A stretch of DNA of 64,000 nt. It comes from an uncultured Oscillibacter sp. GTDB taxonomy: Bacteria > Bacillota > Clostridia > Oscillospirales > Oscillospiraceae. Within the stretch, counting starts at the first letter, position 1, and each line of letters starts with the position of its first letter. Positions 32,844-42,063 of this stretch are shown one piece after another. The stretch spans positions 62,001-126,000 of the forward strand of contig NZ_CANTJS010000002.1 in NCBI RefSeq assembly GCF_947654275.1. The letters are read 5' to 3'. The position numbers and the translations under genes were made by a program. The notes below the pieces were generated by a model. The model saw nothing but the letters and a program-made list of their open reading frames with translations. It searched no databases and was not told where the DNA came from.

Positions 32844-35009
32844 ATGAGACATTTTTCCGAGGTTTACGCCCTGATGCGCCGGAAGAACAAACAGCAATAC
32901 GCCCTTCTGGCGGGCTGCTGCTTCTTCTCCGTGCTGCTGATTACGGCCTACGTCTGCATGATGCGGGCCCCCACCATCCTGAACGTCCTCCCCGAGGGAG
33001 GCGACAGCCGCAAGCAGATCATGATGATTTTTGCCCTGGCGGTTCTTGGCTGCGCCGTGTTTACCACCTATGCCTCCGGTCTCTTCTTCCGGCAGAAGTC
33101 CCGGGAGACCGGCGTGTTCCTGGCCCTGGGGGCCTCCCGGTCTCAGGTCCGCAGGGAGCTGTACCGGGAGCTGGGGGTGATCTCCCTGGGCTCCTGCGCC
33201 GCCGGGGCCGCCCTGGGCGGGCCCCTGGCCTGGGGGCTGTGGCAGGTGTTCCGCCTCTGCGTGGTGGATACGGAGGAGATGCGCCTGGTGTTCAACCCTG
33301 CCGCCTATGTCTGGTCCCTGGCCTTTTCCGCCTTTGTGATTGTCATGATGTTCCTTCTGGGGAGCCGGTCCGTGAAGCGGACCAACATCATCGACATCGT
33401 TCAGGAGAGCCACACATCCGAGCCCATCCGGGATGTCCCCCGGTGGTATGGGCCTGTTGGCATCGGCCTGCTGGCCCTGGGTGGCTTTCTGGGCTATATG
33501 TCCTCCTTCTTCTTCATAGGCATTCTCCACTGGTATCCCCCGGAGGGCCTGACCGGCATTTTCTATCTCCCCGCCCTGATGGGCCTCTATATGATTCTGC
33601 TCCACACGGTGGTCAACGGCTGGAACGGGAAAAAGAAGCTCTACAAGGACCTCATTGCCACCAGTCAGATGCGCTTCCAGGGCCGCCAGACTGTGCGGAA
33701 CATGCTGGTGATGACCCTGCTGATTGCCGGCGCGTACTTCGGCAGCTTCTACACCCCCATGCTGGGCACCGGGTCCATGATTGAATACGATACCCGGCCT
33801 GTGGACTATGTGTATAACTTCCGGGCAGACCAGGACATCCCCCTGGAGGAGGAGGTCCGGGCCCTGGCGGAGGAGTACGGCGTGACCGTCACGGACTTTG
33901 CCGCCGTCCCCATGATTCGTCTGGCGGTGGACGGTGACCACCACATCGAGGAGGAGGGCCCCATGGGCACCACCTGGCGTGCGGAATACGAGGAGGTCAT
34001 GAGCACCGAGCTGTTTCTTTCCGCCTCCGGCTACGAGGCCCTGACGGGAGAGCGGGTGGACCTGGCCCCGGGCGAACTTCGCGGCGTCGTCGACGTGGAG
34101 GGGAGCAAGCTGGGCTTTGCCCCGGACAAGAGCCTCGTGACCAACTATCTGACCGGGGAACAGATCCCCGTCACGTCCCTGGAGCCCCTGCGCTATGACA
34201 GCCTCTTCGGGCGCTATGTGATGAACGACGCCGACTTTGCCGCCCTCAGCGCGGGCCTGCCGGAGGAGTGGCGGGAGACTCAGGTCTGTTTCAACGTGGA
34301 AAACTGCGAGGAAACCTATGACTTTGCCAAGGCGCTGTTCAACGAGATCGTGGACCGCTCCACCCTGGACGTGGCCCAGTTCAGCGGCTGGGACCCGGTG
34401 ATCCGGGACCGGTACCTGGCGGAGGAGGGCGTTTACTTCCTGGACCGGGAGAACTGCGCAGAATACGGTTTTACAGTCATCGACTACGCTCAGCGGGACA
34501 GCTCTGCCTTCCGGATGAGCTGGCAGTACATGCCTGCGTTCCGGATTCTGGACAGGATGGACTTTGTGAAGACCATGGCGGTGTTCCTCATCCTTTTTGT
34601 CTTCGTGGCCGTGGTGTGTTTTTCCGCTGTGTTTGTGATTGCCTATACCCGGTGCATGACCATCGCCCTGACGAACCGGAAGGTCTACGACGACCTGCGG
34701 CATCTGGGGGCCTCCGACGCCTGGCTCCGCCGCTCCGTCCGGGGGCAGGTAAAGCGGGTGTTCCTGGTGCCCGCCCTGGCGGGCACGAGCCTGATCTACG
34801 CCTTCTACGTCATGATTATGTACTTCAACGGCAGTCCCGCAGGCATTACGCCCAGCGAGGCGGCGGGCCTTCTGGCCGCACTGGCGGTGGTGGCGGCGGT
34901 GTCTGCCCTGATCTACGGCGTGTACCGCCTGACCCTGGCCAGGGTCTGCCAGGCTCTCGGCCTGGAGCGGTCCGGGCGTCTTCCCGGCGGCCCTGCACTT
35001 CCAAAGTAA
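32844..35009 (+). CDS. FtsX/BceB-like ABC transporter permease
   Basis: This 721-residue permease has an FtsX-like layout: one membrane segment at the N-terminus (about 20-42), three more by residue 180, further segments around 205-260, a large extracellular domain (about 300-560), and three terminal segments (about 575-700). The FtsX signature FRQKSRETGVFLALGASRSQVRRELYRELG is at about 83-112. BceB-type permeases sense or flip cell-wall-active peptides and often signal to a two-component system. GAAAGGTG precedes the ATG. The LytTR/GHKL pair or the hybrid kinases downstream could be partners, but neither is the BceS type. Confidence 0.9.
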   Translation: MRHFSEVYALMRRKNKQQYALLAGCCFFSVLLITAYVCMMRAPTILNVLPEGGDSRKQIMMIFALAVLGCAVFTTYASGLFFRQKSRETGVFLALGASRSQVRRELYRELGVISLGSCAAGAALGGPLAWGLWQVFRLCVVDTEEMRLVFNPAAYVWSLAFSAFVIVMMFLLGSRSVKRTNIIDIVQESHTSEPIRDVPRWYGPVGIGLLALGGFLGYMSSFFFIGILHWYPPEGLTGIFYLPALMGLYMILLHTVVNGWNGKKKLYKDLIATSQMRFQGRQTVRNMLVMTLLIAGAYFGSFYTPMLGTGSMIEYDTRPVDYVYNFRADQDIPLEEEVRALAEEYGVTVTDFAAVPMIRLAVDGDHHIEEEGPMGTTWRAEYEEVMSTELFLSASGYEALTGERVDLAPGELRGVVDVEGSKLGFAPDKSLVTNYLTGEQIPVTSLEPLRYDSLFGRYVMNDADFAALSAGLPEEWRETQVCFNVENCEETYDFAKALFNEIVDRSTLDVAQFSGWDPVIRDRYLAEEGVYFLDRENCAEYGFTVIDYAQRDSSAFRMSWQYMPAFRILDRMDFVKTMAVFLILFVFVAVVCFSAVFVIAYTRCMTIALTNRKVYDDLRHLGASDAWLRRSVRGQVKRVFLVPALAGTSLIYAFYVMIMYFNGSPAGITPSEAAGLLAALAVVAAVSALIYGVYRLTLARVCQALGLERSGRLPGGPALPK

Positions 35010-35142
35010 AAAGGGGAGTCTCCTGGAGCCGTCTGTTCCGAGGGTATCCAGTCCCGAAACAGGCGGCGTCAGGAAAGCCCTGGAGCAAACCGGCCTTCTC
35101 TCCGGCAGGCAGACACAGCGCATCCCAGAGGATACAGCAAAA

Positions 35143-35180
35143 CGGGGCCGCTCTTCGAGGAAAGTCGAAAAGCGGCCCCG
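35143..35180. terminator. bidirectional terminator between permease and kinase-DegV gene
   Basis: A strong stem pairs CGGGGCCGCT plus TTCG with CGAA plus AGCGGCCCCG (35143-35157 with 35166-35180). T-rich flanks are best on the minus strand (TTTTG after the stem). It separates the convergent rightward ABC permease and leftward kinase genes. Confidence 0.75.
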
Positions 35181-35217
35181 CTTGATGTTCAGCGGGCTGC
35201 GCGGATTGTGAAACAGG

Positions 35218-37929
35218 CTACGCGGTTCCCTCCCGGTCCGGTGTACGGAGGAAGGTATCCGCCGCGTCGTCCCGCCGCATGAACAGCAGGCCGAAGGACT
35301 CCGGGCCGCAGTTGCTGGAGATGGCGGAAGATGCCTTTTGCAGATACACCCGTTCAAAGGGGCAGTGCTGCTGCACCAGGCTCTCGATATACTGGAGCCG
35401 TTTTTCATCCATTCCGGAGTAGGTGATGAAGAGAATCCGCCGGTCGATGCTTCCGGTGTTCTGGAGCGTCTTCTTGATATACCGCTTCGCCACATGGGAA
35501 AAGTTCCCCATCTCCATGCTTCCCACCACCATCCGGCTCTTTTTCAGCACCAGAACCGGATGCAGGAGAAGGGCGTCGCAGAGAACCTGCACCCGCTTTG
35601 AAATGCGCCCGGACCGGCACATCATATGGGTGCTGTTGATGATGAACGCAGAGGAGATGAGCCGCTCTATCCGCCTCACCGCGTCCAGGATTTCCGTCTT
35701 CGAGGCATGATGCTCCGCCATATGGGCCGCGCACAGCACCGACAGGCCCATGCTGCTGGAGAGGTGTCCGGAATCGATCACCGTGACATTTTCAAAGGAT
35801 TTTGCCGCCTCAAGGGCGTTTTGATAGCCCTCGCTGACGTGCTTTGCCATGCTGATGTGAATGATATTCTGGGCCTCTGTCAGCTTCCCCGCGAAAAACC
35901 GCTCGTAGTCCTCCACGTCGGGCGGCTGGGAATACCCTTTCCGCCCCGCGGCAAGGTGCATCAGCAGCTCGTCGGGCCGCAGCTCCTCCAGGTCCAGGAA
36001 CCGCCCCTCTTCTGTGCAGACATAGTAGGGACAGACGGAGATGCCGAACTCCTTCCGGAGGGACTCCGGCAGATCGCACACGCTGTCCGTCGTAATCAGG
36101 ATGGAGCGCCTCTGGGCCTGTTCAAAAATCAGGATGTCCTTTTCAATGTCCGCCTGCCGGGCCTCCTCATTCAGCCGCACCAGGCCCTTGGGCAGGATGC
36201 TCAGCACCGCCGCCTCCAGCAGCGCGCCGCTGACCGGCTTGGCCAGATATCCGCTGAAGCCCTCCTTCCGGTAGAGAAGCTGGTTGTCGCTGCCCGCATT
36301 GGCGGTCAGGGCCACCACAGGCACGTCCTGGCACAGGCCGCCCGGCTGGACCCGCAGGGCGTGGAGGCACTTGATTCCGTCCATCTCCGGCATGAGATGG
36401 TCCATCAGAATACAGTCGTAATGATGGTTCTGGGCCAGACGCAGGCACTCGGCTCCGCTGCGGGCAGTGTCAATTTGAATCTTGGTCTCCGACAGCAGCT
36501 TTTTCACCACCATCAGATTCATGTCATTGTCGTCTACCACCAGGATATGGGCGTCCGGCGCCTCGAAGCTCTGCCGGTACGCCTCACCCTCCCGCACTCT
36601 TGTCCGGGTGGCCAGCGTAAAGGTTCCCAGCTCCGTGTCGTCCACAATGTCCTGGTCCAGCACCACCACAAACTTGGAGCCCTTGGTGTAGACGCTGTTC
36701 ACGCTGATCTCGCCGTCCATCAGCTCCACCAGCTGATGAACAATGCTCAGCCCCAGTCCGGTGCCCTCAATGTAGCGGTTCCGCTCCTCCTCCACCCGCC
36801 GGAAGGCGTTGAAGATGTAGGGAATGTTCTCCTTTTTCACGCCCTGGCCGGTGTCCTCCACGGAATACCAGACCCGGACCCGGTTGATTCCCTGACGCTC
36901 GCACCGGACGGAGAGGGTGACGGACCCCTCGCTGGTGTATTTCACCGCGTTGTTCAGCAGATTGATCAGAATTTGTTTGATGCGCACTTCATCGCCGCAG
37001 AGCATGCTGGGAATGGAGGAATCCACCTGGAGCTTGAATTCCAGGCCCTTTTCCTTGGCCTTGATCCAGATCATGTTGACAATTTCGGAGAAGAGGGCCC
37101 CGGTCTCATAGGAGACGTTTACAATCTCCATCTTCCCGGATTTGATTTTGGAGATGTCCAGAATGTCGTTAATCAGGGACAGCAGCATCTTGCTGGCCCC
37201 CTGGATATTCCGGGCATTCTCCGCCACTTCCTCCGAGATGTGCTCCCGGAGAATGATTTCATTCAGCCCGATGATGGTGTTGATGGGCGTGCGGATCTCA
37301 TGGCTCATGCTGGAAAAGAAGTGGTTTTCCGCCCGGTTCAGCTCCTCAATCTCCTTTTTCTGCCGCTGGGAAAGGGCGTTTTCCTCCTCATACATCCGGT
37401 TCAGGAACATGAGCAGGATGCTGGTGAGCAGTCCCACCATAATCATGGAAAAGGCGGAATCAAACAGGGCGTCGTGCTGGGTGTTCGGCGCGGCCAGCGC
37501 CGGAACATAAAAGGCCGTGCCGTAGCAAAGCATGGTTTCCGCCGTGCACAAAATGAAAAACACGACTCTCCGCCGTCCCTGAAGGGTGATGCAGACATAG
37601 ATGAAGCAGAGCACGAACCACTCCGGCACACCGCTGTAAAAGCCGCCTGCGGAGAAGAAGGTGATGGGAAACAGGGTCAGTAGCAGCATCGCAATGAGTG
37701 TAGCCCCCGTGTGGACGCGCTTTTTCTGAATGCTCAGCTTGACGATCAGCGCCATGGCGGCCAGGCTGGCCAGCATAATCAGAATATTCCAGATGTTCCT
37801 GCCCATGGGCAGGGTGAACGCAATCGCAATCATGCACACGCCCGTCACGATGCGGAACATCCGCTCCCGGAGGCTGATGCTGTGATCGCTGATGATTTCA
37901 AACCATTTTTTTATCACGAAGACTTCCAC
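35218..37929 (-). CDS. hybrid histidine kinase-receiver fused to a DegV lipid-binding domain
   Basis: This 903-residue protein has a membrane sensor with about six helices (25-178) and a HisKA dimerisation domain with phospho-His210 in SMSHEIRTP. A HATPase domain (about 310-425) has N box LINLLNNAVKYT, DTGQG and GTGLGLSIV. A receiver (about 460-575) has Asp466/Asp467, phosphoacceptor Asp510 and Lys564. A complete DegV domain (about 609-885) starts ILITTDSVCDLPESL and ends SSNCGPESFGLLFM. DegV/FakB proteins bind fatty acids for phosphorylation by FakA. Fusion of DegV to a hybrid kinase is unusual and suggests coupling of fatty-acid status to phosphorelay output. The start codon choice is only moderately certain. 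Confidence 0.92.
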   Translation of the reverse strand: MEVFVIKKWFEIISDHSISLRERMFRIVTGVCMIAIAFTLPMGRNIWNILIMLASLAAMALIVKLSIQKKRVHTGATLIAMLLLTLFPITFFSAGGFYSGVPEWFVLCFIYVCITLQGRRRVVFFILCTAETMLCYGTAFYVPALAAPNTQHDALFDSAFSMIMVGLLTSILLMFLNRMYEEENALSQRQKKEIEELNRAENHFFSSMSHEIRTPINTIIGLNEIILREHISEEVAENARNIQGASKMLLSLINDILDISKIKSGKMEIVNVSYETGALFSEIVNMIWIKAKEKGLEFKLQVDSSIPSMLCGDEVRIKQILINLLNNAVKYTSEGSVTLSVRCERQGINRVRVWYSVEDTGQGVKKENIPYIFNAFRRVEEERNRYIEGTGLGLSIVHQLVELMDGEISVNSVYTKGSKFVVVLDQDIVDDTELGTFTLATRTRVREGEAYRQSFEAPDAHILVVDDNDMNLMVVKKLLSETKIQIDTARSGAECLRLAQNHHYDCILMDHLMPEMDGIKCLHALRVQPGGLCQDVPVVALTANAGSDNQLLYRKEGFSGYLAKPVSGALLEAAVLSILPKGLVRLNEEARQADIEKDILIFEQAQRRSILITTDSVCDLPESLRKEFGISVCPYYVCTEEGRFLDLEELRPDELLMHLAAGRKGYSQPPDVEDYERFFAGKLTEAQNIIHISMAKHVSEGYQNALEAAKSFENVTVIDSGHLSSSMGLSVLCAAHMAEHHASKTEILDAVRRIERLISSAFIINSTHMMCRSGRISKRVQVLCDALLLHPVLVLKKSRMVVGSMEMGNFSHVAKRYIKKTLQNTGSIDRRILFITYSGMDEKRLQYIESLVQQHCPFERVYLQKASSAISSNCGPESFGLLFMRRDDAADTFLRTPDREGTA

Positions 37930-38062
37930 TCCTCAGAACACGGCATTTTCAATAAAGAAGGCCGGAATATCACATGCATAAACGAAGCGGGGATTCCCGG
38001 GCGGACGTCAGTGGTCCGGACGTCCGCATGGGGCAAGGGAAAGACACACGCTTTGGTTCGCC

Positions 38063-40609
38063 TCAGAGCCCGGCAATCCGTCCGCAGAGCTCCTCGTGAG
38101 CCCGCAGCAGGGCGTCGTGGTGCTCCCGGATAAACGCCACATCGCCCCGTTTTCCCGCAAGTTCCAGCTCCTTTGCCTGAGCAGAGAGGGTTTCCGCCCC
38201 GATGGTCAGAGACGTGCTTTTCAGCGCGTGGACCTTAACCGCATAGTCCGTCCAGTTGGCGCTTTCATACAAAGAGACAATCTCAGCCCGCTTTTCCTCC
38301 CCCTGGTCGTGGAACATCCGCAGCATCTCCCGGTAAAAGCTTTCATCCCCGGCGCAGTAGTCCATGCCCAGATCCACGTTGATGCCGGCCTCGACAAGCA
38401 GGCCGCAGGGAAGAGCAGAGCCGCTGCCTCCGGTCTCCGGCAAGCCGGCGGCCTCCGGGGCAGGGAGAACCTCCCCGGCAGAGGGCTCCGGGACCGCCGC
38501 CGGAGCGGCCCCTGCGGGGCCGGGCGGCACGTCCTTGCCCGCGGGCCGGGCGCTGTACTGAATGCAGCTCTTGGGCAGCACCTTCCGCAGGACCCGCTCC
38601 AGAACGGTGCGCTCAATGGGCTTGGGAACAAATTCGGTAAAGCCCTCGCTGCGGAACATCTCCCGGGCGCCGCTGACCGTGTTGGCGGTCAGTGCAATCA
38701 CCGGCAGATCCTGATACATGCCGTCGCGCAGCTTGCGGATTTTTTTCAGCGTTTCCACGCCGTCGAATCCCGGCATCATATGGTCCAGGAAAATGATGTC
38801 GTAGGAAACGCTGCCGCACTGGGCAATTGCTTCCCTTCCGCTGAGGCAGGTGTCCACCTCGATCCCGTAGCTTCCAAGAACGCCCTTGGCCACTACGAGG
38901 TTCATCTCCTCGTCGTCCACCGCCAGAGCCCGGACGCCTACGCAGGTGAAGGGCTTCCGGCCTGCGGCCTGGTCCTCCGCAAAGCCCCGCTCGCCGGTCT
39001 CCCCGTTCAGCAGATTCGCGACGGAAAGGGCGGAGAAGGGCTTATGTATCACCAGGAGCCGGCTTCCGCTGTTCAGGTTAAACTCCCTGTCCGCGATAAT
39101 CACCACCCGGAGGCTGTCCGCCAGCTCTTCATAATACGCCGGGTTCTCCTCATATTCCGATTGGACGATGAACACATGGGTCAGCTCGTGGCTGCGCCGC
39201 ACCTTGAGCAGGCCTTCAAAGTTGTGCACCTGATAGCCCTTCACACCCAGTCCCCGCATCAGACTCAGAATCAGACCGTCGTAATATTCCCGGACCTCGT
39301 CGCAGCTGTATTTCTCCGGCCGGAAATAGCACGCGATGCAGAGCTGATCCGGCTGGTTCAGCACAATGCAGGGCTGTTCGTCCGCGACGCCCTGGGGCAC
39401 CACAATATGGGCGGACAGACCCTGCCGGTCTCCTCCGTCAAAATGGAGAAAACCGCCCATGGCCTTCAGCAGTCCCTGGGCGATGGGCAGACCCAGTCCA
39501 AGCCCGCCTGCGAAGCGGCTGCTTCCGGAATCCGCCTGGTAAAACACGTCGCACATCTGCGTCAGCTGGTCGCTGGTCATGCCGATGCCGGTGTCCCGGA
39601 TATCCACAATCAGGTTGATTCCGTAATGCTCCCGGCGGGATTTGATGCGGACGTTGATTCCGCCCTCTTCCGTGAATTTGATGGAGTTCTCCACCAGGGT
39701 TTTGAGCACATGGGAGATTTTCTCCGGGTCGCCCACCAGCACCGCCGGCATCTTGGGGTCAATGTCAAATACCAGCTCCAGATGCTGGCGGTTGCTTTGC
39801 AGAGCGGTCGTCGTGATGACGTCGTTGAGGACTGAGGTGATCGTATATTCCTTTTTGGCGGGCGTCAGTGTGCCCTCCACGATTTCCGTGTAGTCCAGCA
39901 TATTGTTGATCTGGTTGGACAGCCGCTTTCCCGCCATTTTGATGGAGGTCATGTCCGCCCGGATGTCCGGGGGGAGTTCTTTCCCCAGGGCCACCTCGCT
40001 GATTCCGATGACCATATTGATGGGCGTGCGGAGCTCATGGGATACGTTGGACAAAAAGACCGCGTTCTGCTTCCCGGCGGATTCCAGCTCCGCGAATACG
40101 TGCTCATACCACTTTCCCTGAGCGGTCCGGCGGTTGATCCAATATGCCGCCAGCACCGCGCCGCCCAGGGTCACCAGGAACCCCAGCGCCAGACGGAAGG
40201 CATTCTGAAGCCCCATCTGATGGGAGATTGTGCGGAGAATCAGGCCGTGATACAGCAGGATCACCCCATACAGCAGCCCCAGCACATAGAGAATCCACTT
40301 TTTGTTCAGCATGAACAGGGACAGTATCAGAATGCAGGCGATGGCGGGCACATCAAAAAGACTGGATTCATGCACACCGAAAAAGAAGAATTCAATGAGC
40401 ATCAGTCCAGCGCTTAAATTTTCATAGAACGTATTGGAACCGAGCCTTGCGATATGCAGAATCCATACGCTGAAGCAGCCCGCCGTCATCAGCGGGAGCA
40501 TCCAGAGCTCCCAGTCCATGACCAGAGTCACCAGGCCCAGGACTCCGCTGAACACCGTAGCGACGACAGCCAGCAGCAGGTGCCGGCTGATCTGCTCCTC
40601 CGCCCTCAT
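38063..40609 (-). CDS. hybrid histidine kinase with receiver(s) and C-terminal Hpt domain
   Basis: This 848-residue sensor has six membrane helices (about 8-158). The HisKA domain has His191 in NVSHELRTP, and the HATPase domain (about 290-405) has VENSIKFT, DTGIGM and GGLGLGLPIA. A degenerate receiver-like segment (about 412-535) lacks clear acidic residues. A true receiver (about 557-680) has phosphoacceptor Asp609 in FLDHMMPG. A Pro/Ala-rich linker (690-735) leads to an Hpt domain with His794 in VHALKSTS. This is a full multi-step phosphorelay protein. It starts in an ATGA overlap with the stand-alone receiver gene. Its Hpt could pass phosphate to that receiver or to the kinase-DegV protein. 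Confidence 0.92.
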   Translation of the reverse strand: MRAEEQISRHLLLAVVATVFSGVLGLVTLVMDWELWMLPLMTAGCFSVWILHIARLGSNTFYENLSAGLMLIEFFFFGVHESSLFDVPAIACILILSLFMLNKKWILYVLGLLYGVILLYHGLILRTISHQMGLQNAFRLALGFLVTLGGAVLAAYWINRRTAQGKWYEHVFAELESAGKQNAVFLSNVSHELRTPINMVIGISEVALGKELPPDIRADMTSIKMAGKRLSNQINNMLDYTEIVEGTLTPAKKEYTITSVLNDVITTTALQSNRQHLELVFDIDPKMPAVLVGDPEKISHVLKTLVENSIKFTEEGGINVRIKSRREHYGINLIVDIRDTGIGMTSDQLTQMCDVFYQADSGSSRFAGGLGLGLPIAQGLLKAMGGFLHFDGGDRQGLSAHIVVPQGVADEQPCIVLNQPDQLCIACYFRPEKYSCDEVREYYDGLILSLMRGLGVKGYQVHNFEGLLKVRRSHELTHVFIVQSEYEENPAYYEELADSLRVVIIADREFNLNSGSRLLVIHKPFSALSVANLLNGETGERGFAEDQAAGRKPFTCVGVRALAVDDEEMNLVVAKGVLGSYGIEVDTCLSGREAIAQCGSVSYDIIFLDHMMPGFDGVETLKKIRKLRDGMYQDLPVIALTANTVSGAREMFRSEGFTEFVPKPIERTVLERVLRKVLPKSCIQYSARPAGKDVPPGPAGAAPAAVPEPSAGEVLPAPEAAGLPETGGSGSALPCGLLVEAGINVDLGMDYCAGDESFYREMLRMFHDQGEEKRAEIVSLYESANWTDYAVKVHALKSTSLTIGAETLSAQAKELELAGKRGDVAFIREHHDALLRAHEELCGRIAGL

Positions 40610-40974
40610 GCCTTCTCAAACTCCAGTGCGACCCGTCTGAGGAGCTCTTCCGGCCGGTAGGGCTTTTTCAAATAGTTCACTGCGCCCAGTTTGATGGCAT
40701 TCTGGACGTCTTCCTCCAGACCGGATGCCGTCAGGAAGATGACGGGGACGTCCGCGGCGAATTCCTTCATGCGCTCAAAGGTCTCGATGCCGTTCATTCC
40801 CGGCATGTCAATATCCAAAAGGACCATATCGGCCTTCTCGCTTCTCAGCTTCTCCAGCGCGTCAATTCCGGAATCCGCCAGGAATACGTCATATTCCTTG
40901 CCCAGGATGATCCTGGTTCTGGCCAGGTTCATGTTGTCGTCGTCAACCACTAAAATCCGTTTTTTCATGTCCAT
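40606..40974 (-). CDS. stand-alone CheY-like receiver protein
   Basis: This 122-residue single-domain response regulator has the acidic pocket Asp11-Asp13 (LVVDDDNMN), phosphoacceptor Asp54 (VLLDIDMPG), Thr in FLTASG and Lys in YLKKPYRPEEL. It has no output domain, so it probably acts through protein interaction or as a phosphate shuttle. It is the first gene of the three-gene leftward signalling operon (receiver, Hpt kinase, DegV kinase) and is translationally coupled to the Hpt kinase. GGGAGG precedes the ATG. Confidence 0.92.
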   Translation of the reverse strand: MDMKKRILVVDDDNMNLARTRIILGKEYDVFLADSGIDALEKLRSEKADMVLLDIDMPGMNGIETFERMKEFAADVPVIFLTASGLEEDVQNAIKLGAVNYLKKPYRPEELLRRVALEFEKA

Positions 40975-41113
40975 ATCATAGCCTCCCTGTTATGCTGCCG
41001 GGACCAAAGCCCTATCGCCTTGTATTTTAAATGAAACCCGCAGGAAAATCAAGCCCATAATTCACGAAAAATGTAAATGTTCCATCCCCGGGAAAACAGA
41101 TGGCGGAGGGGGT

Positions 41114-41497
41114 TCAGCGCCGCCCCGCGTCCGGGGCCGGGGTGGTGACGATGATCTTCTCCGGGGTAATGACCAGCGCGCCCTTGGCGGTGGCAGAGCC
41201 TTTAAACAGGGTTTCCACCGATTTCTTGAAGGCGTCCACAATGGGGCCCTCCGTGATATACCCGGCGGAGCCCTTGATCTGATAGCCCTCCAGAGTAGCT
41301 CCGCTGCTGACGGAAACGGCGATTTTGCCATTCTTCCGGATGTTGCGCAGGGTGGTTTCCAGGAACACGTCGCCCACCAGCAGCCTGCCGTCATCGCTTA
41401 CGTCCTTGAACGCCACAGGCACCACGTTGGGCTCCTGGTCATAGGTTGCCAGATACCACATCTGTTCCTTCAGCAGCTTTTTCACGTTTTCGTTCAT
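41114..41497 (-). CDS. pyridoxamine 5'-phosphate oxidase-like flavin-binding protein
   Basis: This 127-residue split-barrel protein of the PPOX-like family begins MNENVKKLLKEQMWYLATYDQEPNVVPVAF and has GDVFLETTLRNIRKNGKIAVSV. Members of this small-protein class bind FMN or F420 and reduce diverse substrates; true vitamin B6 synthesis is unlikely. AAGGAGG precedes the ATG. It diverges from an HxlR-type regulator, the usual partner for redox-stress-induced flavoproteins, so that regulator probably controls it. Confidence 0.85.
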   Translation of the reverse strand: MNENVKKLLKEQMWYLATYDQEPNVVPVAFKDVSDDGRLLVGDVFLETTLRNIRKNGKIAVSVSSGATLEGYQIKGSAGYITEGPIVDAFKKSVETLFKGSATAKGALVITPEKIIVTTPAPDAGRR

Positions 41498-41560
41498 ATT
41501 TAACAGCCTCCTTCTGAATTTGCGGAATGGGAAGAATTCCCGCTGTCTGGAAGTGGCCTT

Positions 41561-41589
41561 ATTGTAGCCCAGGGGATTGCGACCGTAAA
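41561..41589 (-). promoter_or_regulatory. promoter of the PPOX-like gene
   Basis: On the minus strand TTTACG (41589-41584) and TACAAT (41566-41561) are 17 bp apart, about 64 bp upstream of the ATG. Confidence 0.55.
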
Positions 41590-41597
41590 GATATCAA

Positions 41598-41635
41598 TAA
41601 ATTTATGAGTTGCTTATAAATTTCATAGTAACTTG
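41598..41635. promoter_or_regulatory. candidate HxlR operator: two 19-bp direct repeats
   Basis: TAAATTTATGAGTTGCTTA (41598-41616) is followed directly by TAAATTTCATAGTAACTTG (41617-41635). They lie between the two divergent promoters, and the second reaches the -35 box of the HxlR gene. Confidence 0.45.
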
Positions 41636-41661
41636 TAAGGGCCCGGCACAGACGCTATACT
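41633..41661 (+). promoter_or_regulatory. promoter of the HxlR-type gene
   Basis: TTGTAA and TATACT are separated by 17 bp. Transcription would begin at about 41667-41669, only a few bases before the GTG start at 41674. Confidence 0.6.
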
Positions 41662-41673
41662 CAACATAAAGAG

Positions 41674-42063
41674 GTGACGAACATATATCAGGCAAAATTG
41701 GAAAAAGACATCCGCTGTCCCCTGGAATACGGCCTGGAGGTATTCGGCGGCAAATGGAAATCCCGAATCATCTGCGTCCTGGCGGTCAAGGAGGTTCTGC
41801 GGTACGGCGAGCTGCGGAGGGAAATGGGGAATATCACAGACGCCGTGCTGGCGTCGGCTCTGAAGGAGCTGATTGCCTCGCAGCTCGTGTCGCGAACCTC
41901 CTATGATGAGATTCCGCCCCGGGTGGAATATTCCCTGACGGACAGGGGGCGGTCGGTTGTTCCGATTTTGCGGAGCATCTGCCAGTGGGCGGGCTTTCAT
42001 TATAAGGAGGATTACAGTAGCGCCATGGTCCACTGCCGGAAATGCGACTATAAGCCGCATTAA
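41674..42063 (+). CDS. HxlR-family winged-helix regulator
   Basis: This 129-residue regulator has the HxlR core CPLEYGLEVFGGKWKSRIICVL, RYGELRREMGNITDAVLASALKELIASQLV and RVEYSLTDRGRSVVPIL. HxlR/YodB proteins often sense electrophiles or aldehydes through a cysteine near the N-terminus, here Cys15 in RCPLEY. The start is uncertain: there is no ATG, and the first usable codon is GTG 41674, which overlaps the AAAGAGG sequence and is almost at the transcription start. The message could therefore be leaderless. It is divergent from a PPOX-like gene. Confidence 0.85.
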   Translation: MTNIYQAKLEKDIRCPLEYGLEVFGGKWKSRIICVLAVKEVLRYGELRREMGNITDAVLASALKELIASQLVSRTSYDEIPPRVEYSLTDRGRSVVPILRSICQWAGFHYKEDYSSAMVHCRKCDYKPH

